DNA from: DASUAS01 sp036271015
Lineage (GTDB): Bacteria > Actinomycetota > Acidimicrobiia > IMCC26256 > DASPTH01
NCBI GenBank assembly: GCA_036271015.1
Contig: DATBBL010000284.1
Location: 1-6,190 of the forward strand
DNA length: 6,190 nt
Direction: 5' to 3'
The position numbers and the translations under genes were made by a program. Below, one piece after another: positions 1 to 4,942 of the stretch. Under the pieces are notes generated by a model, which saw only the letters and a program-made list of their open reading frames with translations, ran no database searches and was not told the origin of the DNA. Each line of letters begins with the position of its first letter. The stretch's first letter is position 1.

Positions 1-333
1 GGCACCGTAGGCGCGCAGCAGCGAGACCTTCTCCTCGCTCATCTTGTCGGACATCACGAAGATGCACCGGTAGCCGCGCTGGGCGGCGACGATGGCCAGA
101 CCGGCGCCGGTGTTGCCGGAGGTCGGTTCCACGATGGTGCCACCGGGCTTCAGCCGCCCGTCGCGCTCGGCGGCGTCGATCATGGCGACCGCGGGACGGT
201 CCTTCACGCTGCCGCCCGGGTTGAACAGCTCCACTTTGGCGAGGAGGTCGCACTCGAGCTCACGGCCCACGCGCCCCAGCCGCACGAGCGGCGTGTTGCC
301 CACCAGGTCGAGCAACGAGTCGGCGACGTCCAT
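1..333 (-). CDS. cbs: Cystathionine beta-synthase / cysteine synthase family protein (N-terminal part, runs off the left edge)
   Basis: This is a fold-type II PLP enzyme of cytosolic sulfur amino acid metabolism. If it is cystathionine beta-synthase, it joins serine (or an activated serine) and homocysteine to make cystathionine; the cysteine synthase branch makes cysteine from O-acetylserine and sulfide. The 111 visible codons begin MDVADSLLDLVGNTPLVRLG, the usual family opening. GGSVKDR at residues 40-46 carries the Schiff-base lysine K44, and EPTSGNTG at 69-76 is the substrate/PLP loop. LKPGGTIVEPTSGNTG followed by SDKMSEEKV (95-103) resembles actinobacterial cystathionine beta-synthase more than CysK, which usually has EATSGNTG and PETMS. 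The C-terminal part, which would show whether regulatory CBS domains exist, lies outside the window. The ATG is the right distance from the conserved LVGNTPL motif. There is no evident Shine-Dalgarno before it; instead it sits on the edge of a tandem repeat. It may be co-transcribed with the upstream ATPase gene. Family membership is sure; the cbs-versus-cysK choice is likely but open. Confidence 0.85.
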   Translation of the reverse strand, partial: MDVADSLLDLVGNTPLVRLGRVGRELECDLLAKVELFNPGGSVKDRPAVAMIDAAERDGRLKPGGTIVEPTSGNTGAGLAIVAAQRGYRCIFVMSDKMSEEKVSLLRAYGA

Positions 334-461
334 CAGTACCGGTCGATTCCGCTGCGGCGTCCCGGCCTCCGGCCACGCCTCCGCTGCATCTCCATCACGA
401 CCGGTCGATTCCGCTGCGGCGTCCCGGCCTCCGGCCACGCCTCCGCTGCATCTCCATCAGT
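331..461 (-). repeat. Two tandem copies of a 62-bp GC-rich repeat upstream of the cystathionine beta-synthase gene
   Basis: Positions 331-397 and 393-459 match at 65 of 67 positions when offset by 62 bases. The only differences are GT at 336-337 against CG at 398-399. The unit begins ACCGGTCGATTCCGCTGC (338 and 400) and ends near TGCATCTCCATCA. Each unit contains TCCGCTGC twice and a small hairpin core, GGCC-TCC-GGCC (364-374 and 426-436). The array fills nearly all of the 134-bp gap between the ATPase stop and the downstream start codon. A diverged third copy lies at 1631-1683. The minus strand is given because all three copies point the same way, towards minus-strand genes. The repetition is plain in the sequence; its function is unknown. 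Confidence 0.95.
333..457 (-). other. Two TGATG-linked 20-codon arginine-rich micro-ORFs inside the tandem repeat (translation unproven)
   Basis: On the minus strand an ATG at 457-455 opens a 20-codon frame containing MQRRRGRRPGRRSGIDR, ending in TGA at 397-395. That stop shares its A with an ATG at 395-393, which opens a near-identical frame ending in TGA at 335-333. This second stop shares its A with the ATG of the cystathionine beta-synthase gene (333-331). The 62-bp period equals 63 bases of ORF minus the one shared base, so the TGATG junctions follow directly from the unit length. A hexamer TAACGT (470-465), which includes the ATPase stop codon, lies seven bases before the first ATG and could be a -10 element for a leaderless start. 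Arginine-rich frames arise easily in GC-rich DNA, so real translation is uncertain. Confidence 0.25.
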
Positions 462-467
462 CCGACG

Positions 468-1589
468 TTACCGGCCGTCGTCGGTCTGCTGTTCGAGCGA
501 TCGGCGGAGCGTCTGGTACACCGCCTCGGGCGTGAGGACGCCGACGAAGCGGTCGCCGTCCAGCACCGAGACCCAGCCCTCGTGCGTGAGCAGCATGGTG
601 GCGAGCGCGTCCTGCAGGTCGTGGTCGATCGGCACCCACGTCTCGATGCGCTGGAGCCGCTCGGCGACCGCGCCGTCGCCGCCGGCATGCTCGTCGTCGA
701 CGTAGCCGTGGAGGACGCCGTCGGGCCCGACGACCGCGACCCAGCCCGCATCCCACTTGGCGATGGCGGTACGGGCGTCGGCGACCGACGCGTCGGGCGA
801 CACCGTGGGCGGGTGCTCGAGGCACTCCTCCTCGATGGGCGTGACCCGGAGCCGTTTGAGCGCGCGATCGGCACCCACGAAGTCGCGCACCATCGACGAC
901 GCGGGGCGCCCCAGGATCTCGGCGGGGGTCGCGTACTGCTCGAGCACACCGCCGACGTCGAGGATCGCGATGCGGTCACCCATCTTCACCGCCTCCTCGA
1001 TGTCGTGGGTGACGAACACGACCGTCTTCTGCACGTCCGACTGCAGCCGGAGGAACTCGTCCTGCAGGCGCACGCGCGTCACCGGGTCGATGGCGCCGAA
1101 CGGCTCGTCCATCAGGAGCACGGGAGGGTCGGCGGCCAGCGCACGCGCGACGCCGACCCGCTGGCGCTGCCCGCCGGAGAGCTGCGCCGGATACCGCGAC
1201 CGGAACTCGGACGGGGCGAGCCCCACCAGATCGAGGAGCTCGTCGACCCGGGCGGTGACGCGGCCCTTCGACCAGCCGAGCAGGCGCGGAACGGTCGCGA
1301 CGTTGGTGGCGATGTCCTGGTGCGGGAACAGCCCGACCTGCTGGATCACGTAGCCGATGTGCCGGCGCAGCTCGACGGGGTTGGCGTGGGTGACGTCGTT
1401 GCCGTCGAGGAAGATGCGGCCCGACGACGGCTCGATGAGCCGGTTGATCATCTTCAGCGTGGTGGTCTTGCCGCAGCCCGACGGCCCCACGAGCACGCAG
1501 ATCTCGCCGTCGGGGACGTCGAGCGACAGCGACCGCACGGCGAGCTGGCCGTTCGGGTACCGCTTGCTGATCGCGTCGAGGCGGATCAT
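468..1589 (-). CDS. opuCA: Osmoprotectant (glycine betaine/choline/proline-type) ABC transporter ATPase with C-terminal CBS-like domains
   Basis: This is the cytoplasmic ATP-hydrolysing subunit of an OpuC/ProU-type compatible-solute importer, 373 residues. All nucleotide-binding motifs are intact: Walker A GPSGCGKTT at 35-43, Q-loop in VIQQVGLFPH (81-90), signature LSGGQRQR (137-144), Walker B LLMDEPFGAID (158-168) and H-loop histidine H195 in VTHD. The sequence MINRLIEP just after Walker A is typical of the ProV/OpuCA group. After about residue 250 there are two regions resembling tandem CBS domains (roughly 255-300 and 315-365); in characterised OpuA-type transporters such domains sense ionic strength or nucleotides. 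The first looks short. The gene is divergent from its permease and binding-protein partners, a split arrangement. The ATG fits the family's usual N-terminus (MIRLDAISKRYPNG), but no strong Shine-Dalgarno precedes it. A different symbol (proV, opuBA) would be equally fair, since the substrate is not determined by the sequence. Confidence 0.93.
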   Translation of the reverse strand: MIRLDAISKRYPNGQLAVRSLSLDVPDGEICVLVGPSGCGKTTTLKMINRLIEPSSGRIFLDGNDVTHANPVELRRHIGYVIQQVGLFPHQDIATNVATVPRLLGWSKGRVTARVDELLDLVGLAPSEFRSRYPAQLSGGQRQRVGVARALAADPPVLLMDEPFGAIDPVTRVRLQDEFLRLQSDVQKTVVFVTHDIEEAVKMGDRIAILDVGGVLEQYATPAEILGRPASSMVRDFVGADRALKRLRVTPIEEECLEHPPTVSPDASVADARTAIAKWDAGWVAVVGPDGVLHGYVDDEHAGGDGAVAERLQRIETWVPIDHDLQDALATMLLTHEGWVSVLDGDRFVGVLTPEAVYQTLRRSLEQQTDDGR

Positions 1590-1610
1590 CGGCTCGGAAG
1601 TGATCCGCGG

Positions 1611-1616
1611 ACGTTA
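1611..1616 (-). promoter_or_regulatory. Candidate -10 element for the ATPase gene
   Basis: On the minus strand the hexamer TAACGT fits the actinobacterial TAnnnT -10 pattern. It would place transcription start about 15 bases before the ATPase ATG. It lies between repeat copy 3 and the gene. No convincing -35 box is visible, so this is a weak call. The same hexamer occurs beside the tandem repeats at 465-470. Confidence 0.2.
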
Positions 1617-1630
1617 CTTGCCCACCTCGA

Positions 1631-1683
1631 CGGTCGATTCCGCTGCGCCGTCCCGCCCTCCGGGCACGACTCCGCTGCATCTC
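1631..1683 (-). repeat. Third, diverged copy of the 62-bp repeat, upstream of the ATPase gene
   Basis: Over 53 bases this copy matches 341-393 region units at 49 positions. It keeps both internal TCCGCTGC words. The hairpin core reads GCCC-TCC-GGGC (1655-1665) where the tandem copies read GGCC-TCC-GGCC: two of the four substitutions are a paired exchange that preserves the four-base-pair stem. It has the same orientation relative to the downstream minus-strand gene as the tandem copies, and in both places the distal flank reads CCGACGT or nearly so. In this copy the minus-strand frame begins at ATG 1680-1678, lacks the nearby stop, and runs on out of frame into the ATPase gene, so the micro-ORF organisation is not conserved here. 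Confidence 0.88.
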
Positions 1684-1686
1684 GTC

Positions 1687-1712
1687 CCGACGTCGGTTCC
1701 GCGACGTCTCGC
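1687..1712. promoter_or_regulatory. Paired GACGTC palindromes in the divergent control region (candidate operator)
   Basis: A perfect ten-base palindrome CCGACGTCGG (1687-1696) is followed by GCGACGTCTCGC (1701-1712), whose outer four-base arms are also inverted. The two GACGTC cores (1689-1694 and 1703-1708) are 14 bases apart. They lie just upstream of the likely -10 of the first permease gene, one about where a -35 box would be. A dimeric repressor or activator site is a reasonable inference; no regulator is encoded in the window. Confidence 0.35.
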
Positions 1713-1724
1713 TAGCCTGAGCCG
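1713..1724 (+). promoter_or_regulatory. Likely leaderless promoter -10 for the first permease gene
   Basis: TAGCCT (1713-1718) fits the TAnnnT -10 consensus and ends six bases before the ATG at 1725. That spacing puts transcription start at or next to the A of the start codon. No Shine-Dalgarno precedes this ATG, which agrees with leaderless expression, common in actinobacteria. A clear -35 box is not visible. Confidence 0.45.
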
Positions 1725-2429
1725 ATGGGCCCGCTCTGGGTGCTCGCCGAGGACATCGGCCCCAAATGGCTCTACTGGCCGTGGGTGCAGGACCACACCG
1801 ACGAGATCCGCGACCGTCTGGTGGAGCACATCGAGCTCACCGTGCTGGCGGTGCTGTTCGGGCTCGCCATCGCGCTGCCGCTCGCCCTGCTCAGCGTGCG
1901 CTACCGCCGCCTCTACGGACCGGTGCTCGCGATCACCGGTGTGCTGTACACCATCCCGTCGCTGGCGTTGTTCGCCCTGCTCCTGCCGCTCACCGGGCTG
2001 TCGCGCACGACTGCCCTGATCCCGCTCACGCTCTACACCCTGTTGATCCTCGTCCGGAACACCGTCACCGGGCTCGACGGCGTGCCGCCCGACGTCAAGG
2101 ACGCCGCCACGGGCATGGGGTACTCGCCGTCGCGGCGCCTCGTGCGCGTGGAGCTCCCGTTGGCACTCCCTGCGATCATCGTCGGCATCCGGATCGCGAC
2201 CGTCACCACCATCGGGTTGGTCACGGTCACCGCGCTGATCGGCCAGGGCGGCTTGGGCGAGCTCATGCTCGACGGCCTGCAGCGCGACTTCCGCACGCCG
2301 CTCACCGTCGGCATCGTGCTCTCGCTGACCCTCGCGGTCGTCGCCGACCTGCTTCTGGTGCTCGCCCTCCGCCTCGCCACCCCGTGGCGGCGCGCCGGTA
2401 AGCGCACGCGCCGCACGGCGGGGGCGTGA
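1725..2429 (+). CDS. opuCB: Osmoprotectant ABC transporter permease (OpuCB/ProW type)
   Basis: This is one of two inner-membrane subunits forming the channel of the compatible-solute importer, 234 residues, the usual size for single-domain OpuCB/OpuCD proteins. The N-terminal stretch (KWLYWPWVQDHTDEIRDRL, 14-32) is typical of this family before the first membrane span. Hydrophobic segments lie at about 37-57, 66-88, 95-113, 148-171 and 192-217. The cytoplasmic EAA loop that docks on the ATPase is seen as DAATGMGYSPSRRLVRVELP (126-145), with the conserved glycine and the LP near its end. The C-terminus is a basic tail (WRRAGKRTRR). The start at 1725 is the only one that keeps the family N-terminus, and it has a -10-like hexamer directly before it. 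The stop TGA overlaps the next permease start as TGATG, so the two are probably translated in a coupled way. Assignment to the family is firm; the transported solute is not known. Confidence 0.93.
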   Translation: MGPLWVLAEDIGPKWLYWPWVQDHTDEIRDRLVEHIELTVLAVLFGLAIALPLALLSVRYRRLYGPVLAITGVLYTIPSLALFALLLPLTGLSRTTALIPLTLYTLLILVRNTVTGLDGVPPDVKDAATGMGYSPSRRLVRVELPLALPAIIVGIRIATVTTIGLVTVTALIGQGGLGELMLDGLQRDFRTPLTVGIVLSLTLAVVADLLLVLALRLATPWRRAGKRTRRTAGA

Positions 2430-3187
2430 TGGGATTCCTCGGCGACGTCTTCGACTTCCTCACCAACCACGACCAGTGGCACGGCAACGAGAGCATCCCC
2501 ACGCTCGCCGGACAACACCTCCAGCTGACGGTCGTCTCCGTGCTCGCGGCGGCGGTCGTCGCGCTCCCGATCGGCATCGTCCTCGGGCACGTGCGCACCG
2601 GGGGCGCGATCGCGGTGAACATCGCGAACATCGGCCGCGCCCTGCCCGCGCTCGCGCTGCTCATCTTGTCGGTGCAGTGGGTCGGCATCGGTGAGCCGAC
2701 CGGCATCCTCTCCCCCGTGCAGTCGATCCCCGCGTTCATCGCCATGTTCGCCCTCGCCGTCCCGCCCATGCTCGCCAACGCCTATGTCGGCATGGCCAAC
2801 GTCGACGACGAGATCCGCGAGTCGGCGCGGGGGATGGGCATGAACGGCCGCCAGATGATCTGGCGGGTCGAGCTGCCGAACGCGGTGCCGCTGGTGATGG
2901 CCGGGGTGCGGACGGCCGCCGTCGCGGTGGTGGCGACGGCGACGCTCGCGGCCTACGTCGACGCGGGTGGTTTCGGTCGGTACATCGTCGACGGCTTCGC
3001 GGTGAACGACAACGTCAAGGTCTTCGCCGGCGGCTTCCTCGTCGCGCTCCTCGCCATCGCGATCGAGCTGGTCCTCGCGCTGGTGCAGCGTGCGCTGACG
3101 TCGCCGGGGATCCGGACCGAAGGCCGGATCAAGGTCCGCGAGCTCGCGACCGACCGTCTCGCGCCGACCACCGGGCCCGCGCTCTGA
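2429..3187 (+). CDS. opuCD: Osmoprotectant ABC transporter permease (OpuCD/ProW type)
   Basis: This second permease of the importer has 252 residues from the ATG at 2429. A GTG immediately before it (2426) would add one residue. I prefer the ATG because it overlaps the previous stop as TGATG, the usual coupling geometry. Membrane segments are visible around 33-54, 60-83, 100-122, 155-178 and 199-222. The EAA loop reads ESARGMGMNGRQMIWRVELP (131-150), again with the family glycine and LP. GGFGRYIVDGF (180-190) matches the conserved GGLG-type periplasmic stretch of the family. The last 30 residues are a polar tail (residues about 223-252) rich in arginine and lysine. It differs from the first permease in sequence and would form a heterodimer with it, as in OpuB and OpuC systems. 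The binding-protein gene follows after 104 bases. Confidence 0.93.
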   Translation: MGFLGDVFDFLTNHDQWHGNESIPTLAGQHLQLTVVSVLAAAVVALPIGIVLGHVRTGGAIAVNIANIGRALPALALLILSVQWVGIGEPTGILSPVQSIPAFIAMFALAVPPMLANAYVGMANVDDEIRESARGMGMNGRQMIWRVELPNAVPLVMAGVRTAAVAVVATATLAAYVDAGGFGRYIVDGFAVNDNVKVFAGGFLVALLAIAIELVLALVQRALTSPGIRTEGRIKVRELATDRLAPTTGPAL

Positions 3188-3208
3188 ACGTGCCGGGCCG
3201 ACCCGACA

Positions 3209-3223
3209 AAAGCTGACCGCTTT
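3209..3223. promoter_or_regulatory. Small dyad upstream of the binding-protein promoter
   Basis: AAAGC (3209-3213) and GCTTT (3219-3223) form a perfect five-base inverted repeat around TGACC. It ends five bases before the GGTTT box. It is too short for a convincing terminator and could be an operator half-site pair or chance. Confidence 0.2.
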
Positions 3224-3228
3224 ACTAA

Positions 3229-3253
3229 GGTTTCGCTCGCACGTCCGGGGGTA
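3229..3253 (+). promoter_or_regulatory. Candidate SigF/SigB-type stress promoter for the binding-protein gene
   Basis: GGTTT (3229-3233), a 15-base spacer, and GGGTA (3249-3253) match the known binding pattern of the actinobacterial SigF/SigB stress sigma factors (GGTTT, about 14-17 bases, GGGTA). It lies 38 bases before the start codon, which would give a leader of roughly 30 bases containing the ribosome binding site. Osmotic stress control of an osmoprotectant binding protein makes biological sense. The match is by eye and has not been tested statistically. Confidence 0.55.
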
Positions 3254-3278
3254 GGCAAACTGCTCGTCCCACTCAACG

Positions 3279-3283
3279 AAGGA
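3279..3283 (+). promoter_or_regulatory. Ribosome binding site of the binding-protein gene
   Basis: AAGGA, eight bases before the ATG at 3292, is the clearest Shine-Dalgarno sequence ahead of any gene in the window and fixes this start codon. It fits a leadered transcript, unlike the first permease gene. Confidence 0.7.
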
Positions 3284-3291
3284 CTCTTGGC

Positions 3292-4194
3292 ATGATCCAC
3301 GCTCGTTCCCGCCGCCCGTGGGCGCTGCTCGCGGCCGGCGTGCTCACCCTCGTGGTGGGCCTCACCGCCGGCGGCGTCGCGTCGGCCCAGACCACGTCGC
3401 TCACCGTGGGCTCGAAGGACTTCTCCGGCGCCCAGGCCATCTCGCAGGCCTACGGGCAGGCGCTCCAGAACAAGGGCGACGACATCACGTTCAAGGACAA
3501 CCTGGGCGCCACGGAGATCGTCTACAAGGCGCTCGAGAACGGCGACCTCGACGGCTACGCGGACTACCAGGGCACGCTCCTCACCTACCTGGGCGGCCAG
3601 CCGACGTCGAACTCGGCCGAGACGTACAAAGCCCTCCAGGCGAAGCTCGCCGGCACCGGCATCGTGGCGAGCAAGCCGGCGCCCGCGGTCGACGTGAACG
3701 GCTTCTACGTGACCAAGGCCACGGCCAAGAAGTACAAGCTCAGCAAGCTGTCGGACCTCACCAAGGTCGCCCCCAAGCTCGTGTTCGGGACGACCCCCGA
3801 GTGCGAGTCGCGGCCGCTCTGCCTCGGCGACAAGTCGCAGCAGCTCTACGGGCTGCAATTCAAGGAGGTCAAGAAGCTGGACGAGGGCGGCCCGATCACC
3901 GTGCAGGCGCTCGAGGACAACGACGTGCAGGTCGCGCTCCTCTTCACCGGGAGCAGCGTGATCCCGAAGGACGCGGTGCTCCTCACCGACGACAAGGGCC
4001 TCCAGCCGGCCGACAACCCGGTCTTCGTCATCAAGAAGGGCAAGGCCACCGCAGCGACGATGAAGACGCTCAACGCGGTCTCGGCGAAGCTCACGACCGC
4101 GGCGTACAACAAGATGTCGCAGGACATCAGCGAGAACAAGGAAGACCCCTCCGACGTCGCCGCCGCGTTCCTGAAGAAGAACGGTCTCGGCTGA
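3292..4194 (+). CDS. opuCC: Osmoprotectant ABC transporter substrate-binding protein (OpuCC/OsmF/ProX type), secreted
   Basis: This 300-residue extracytoplasmic solute-binding protein (OpuAC/ProX family) would deliver a quaternary ammonium or similar compatible solute to the two permeases upstream. Residues 1-32 form a Sec signal: basic start (HARSRR), hydrophobic core 10-30, and an ASA cleavage site before Q33. There is no cysteine near the cleavage point, so no lipobox is present. The mature protein opens LTVGSKDFSGAQAISQAYGQAL (37-58), the standard family start, followed by LGATEIVYKALENGDLDGYADYQGT (71-95), with tyrosines of the kind that form the ligand cage. PECESRPLCLGD (169-180) contains two cysteines, C171 and C177, in the PEC..RP.CL motif seen in many homologues; they probably form a disulfide. 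Codons are lysine-rich for a GC-rich genome, normal for an exported binding protein. The gene has its own likely promoter and a good ribosome binding site, so its expression can exceed that of the permeases. The exact ligand is not shown. Confidence 0.93.
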   Translation: MIHARSRRPWALLAAGVLTLVVGLTAGGVASAQTTSLTVGSKDFSGAQAISQAYGQALQNKGDDITFKDNLGATEIVYKALENGDLDGYADYQGTLLTYLGGQPTSNSAETYKALQAKLAGTGIVASKPAPAVDVNGFYVTKATAKKYKLSKLSDLTKVAPKLVFGTTPECESRPLCLGDKSQQLYGLQFKEVKKLDEGGPITVQALEDNDVQVALLFTGSSVIPKDAVLLTDDKGLQPADNPVFVIKKGKATAATMKTLNAVSAKLTTAAYNKMSQDISENKEDPSDVAAAFLKKNGLG

Positions 4195-4221
4195 GCCGAG
4201 CGGTCGCCACGGAATGACGTG

Positions 4222-4254
4222 CGCCGGGCTCCTCAGGTGTTGAGGAGCCCGGCG
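4222..4254. terminator. Strong hairpin between convergent genes, probable bidirectional terminator
   Basis: CGCCGGGCTCCTCA (4222-4235) pairs perfectly with TGAGGAGCCCGGCG (4241-4254) around a five-base loop GGTGT, giving a 14-base-pair stem. It lies between the binding-protein stop and the convergent membrane-protein gene, whose last codons and stop fall inside it. No T-tract is visible on either side, so termination would be of the hairpin-only type often described in actinobacteria. Confidence 0.75.
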
Positions 4255-4892
4255 ATCACGTTCACCGTGACCGCCAGGATCACCGAGCCGAACAGGAACG
4301 ACACGAGCGCGTGCCGGAGCACCTGTCGGCGCATGGCGCGGCTGGTGATGTCCGTATCGGACACCTGGAACGTCATGCCGATCGTGAAGGCCGTGTAGGC
4401 GAAGTCCTTGTAGTCGGGTTCCTCGGGCCGCATCTTGAAGTCGATGCCGCCGGTCGGCGGCGTGTAGTACAAGTGCGCGTAGCGCAGCATGAACACGGTG
4501 TGCACCAGCAGCCATGAACTCGCGATCGTGGCGATGCCGGCCCCCTCGAGCCAGATCTCGTTCTCGTGGTGCCCTTGGTTCGCCTTGAGGAACGCGAGCA
4601 CGACTCCGACCAGGCTCACGAGCGCGGCCCCGAGGAGCAGGAAGTGCGTCTGCGTACGCGTGCTGTCCTCGCGCTGCGCGAAGTCCCGTGTCTCGTCAGG
4701 CGTGAAGGGCCCGATGGCGAGCCACACGGTGGCGACCGTCGAGACCGCCATCACATCCCAGCCCACGAGGATGGTGAGCTGCCACGGCGCGAACCAGGCC
4801 ACGACGAACGCCACCACGGCCCCCGTGGCCGCGGCCGTGAGGACGCGCGAGCGACCCGTCTCGGCCCGCAGGAACCACTCCCTCAACCTCAC
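4233..4892 (-). CDS. DUF1345 family integral membrane protein
   Basis: This is a predicted inner-membrane protein of the DUF1345 family, which has no established function. With the chosen GTG start at 4892 it has 219 residues. Hydrophobic spans lie at about 18-38, 40-61, 82-104, 114-136 and 195-217. Family hallmarks are LVGWDV in the second span, YAHLYY followed by GGIDF (about 141-153), the acidic PEEPDYKDFAY stretch, and TIGMTFQVSDTDI followed by RRQVLRHALVSFLFG and a C-terminal AGLL. A GTG at 4949 in the same frame would add 19 polar residues (238 in total) but would overlap the divergent kinase gene. I favour 4892 because homologues usually have only a short N-terminal segment before the first span. 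Neither start has a clear Shine-Dalgarno. It converges on the binding-protein gene through a shared hairpin and is probably not part of the transporter. Confidence 0.85.
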   Translation of the reverse strand: MRLREWFLRAETGRSRVLTAAATGAVVAFVVAWFAPWQLTILVGWDVMAVSTVATVWLAIGPFTPDETRDFAQREDSTRTQTHFLLLGAALVSLVGVVLAFLKANQGHHENEIWLEGAGIATIASSWLLVHTVFMLRYAHLYYTPPTGGIDFKMRPEEPDYKDFAYTAFTIGMTFQVSDTDITSRAMRRQVLRHALVSFLFGSVILAVTVNVIAGLLNT

Positions 4893-4942
4893 CGATGGAG
4901 TCTCGCGCCGCGTCGACGAGGGTCTGGTGGCAGACTGTGGTG

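Noticed and set aside
331..461. Possible CRISPR array
   Set aside because: There are only two direct units, immediately adjacent with no unique spacer between them, and the third copy lies over a kilobase away in another gap. No cas genes are present.
976..1680. Minus-strand frame starting in repeat copy 3 and running into the ATPase gene in another frame
   Set aside because: Beyond the repeat-derived MQRSRARRAGRRSGIDRR it is out-of-frame ATPase sequence. It is useful only to show that copy 3 lacks the micro-ORF stop.
331..1683. Transposon or insertion sequence bounded by the repeats
   Set aside because: The copies are direct, not inverted, and enclose the ATPase gene with no transposase. 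Recombination between direct copies is possible in principle but nothing in the window shows it.
582..1715. Long open frame on the plus strand, antisense to the ATPase gene
   Set aside because: It is a shadow of codon bias in GC-rich DNA: the translation is low-complexity and rich in Arg, Asp, Gly and Val, with no recognisable domain, and the opposite strand encodes an intact ABC ATPase.
3191..3206. CGGG/CCCG hairpin after the second permease as a terminator
   Set aside because: The stem is only four base pairs and no T-tract follows. The binding-protein gene may still receive read-through from the permease transcript.
2953..4515. 520-codon open frame on the minus strand, antisense to the permease end and the binding-protein gene
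   Set aside because: It overlaps three genes with clear homology and translates to an arginine/leucine-rich sequence without motifs. Length alone is not evidence at this base composition.
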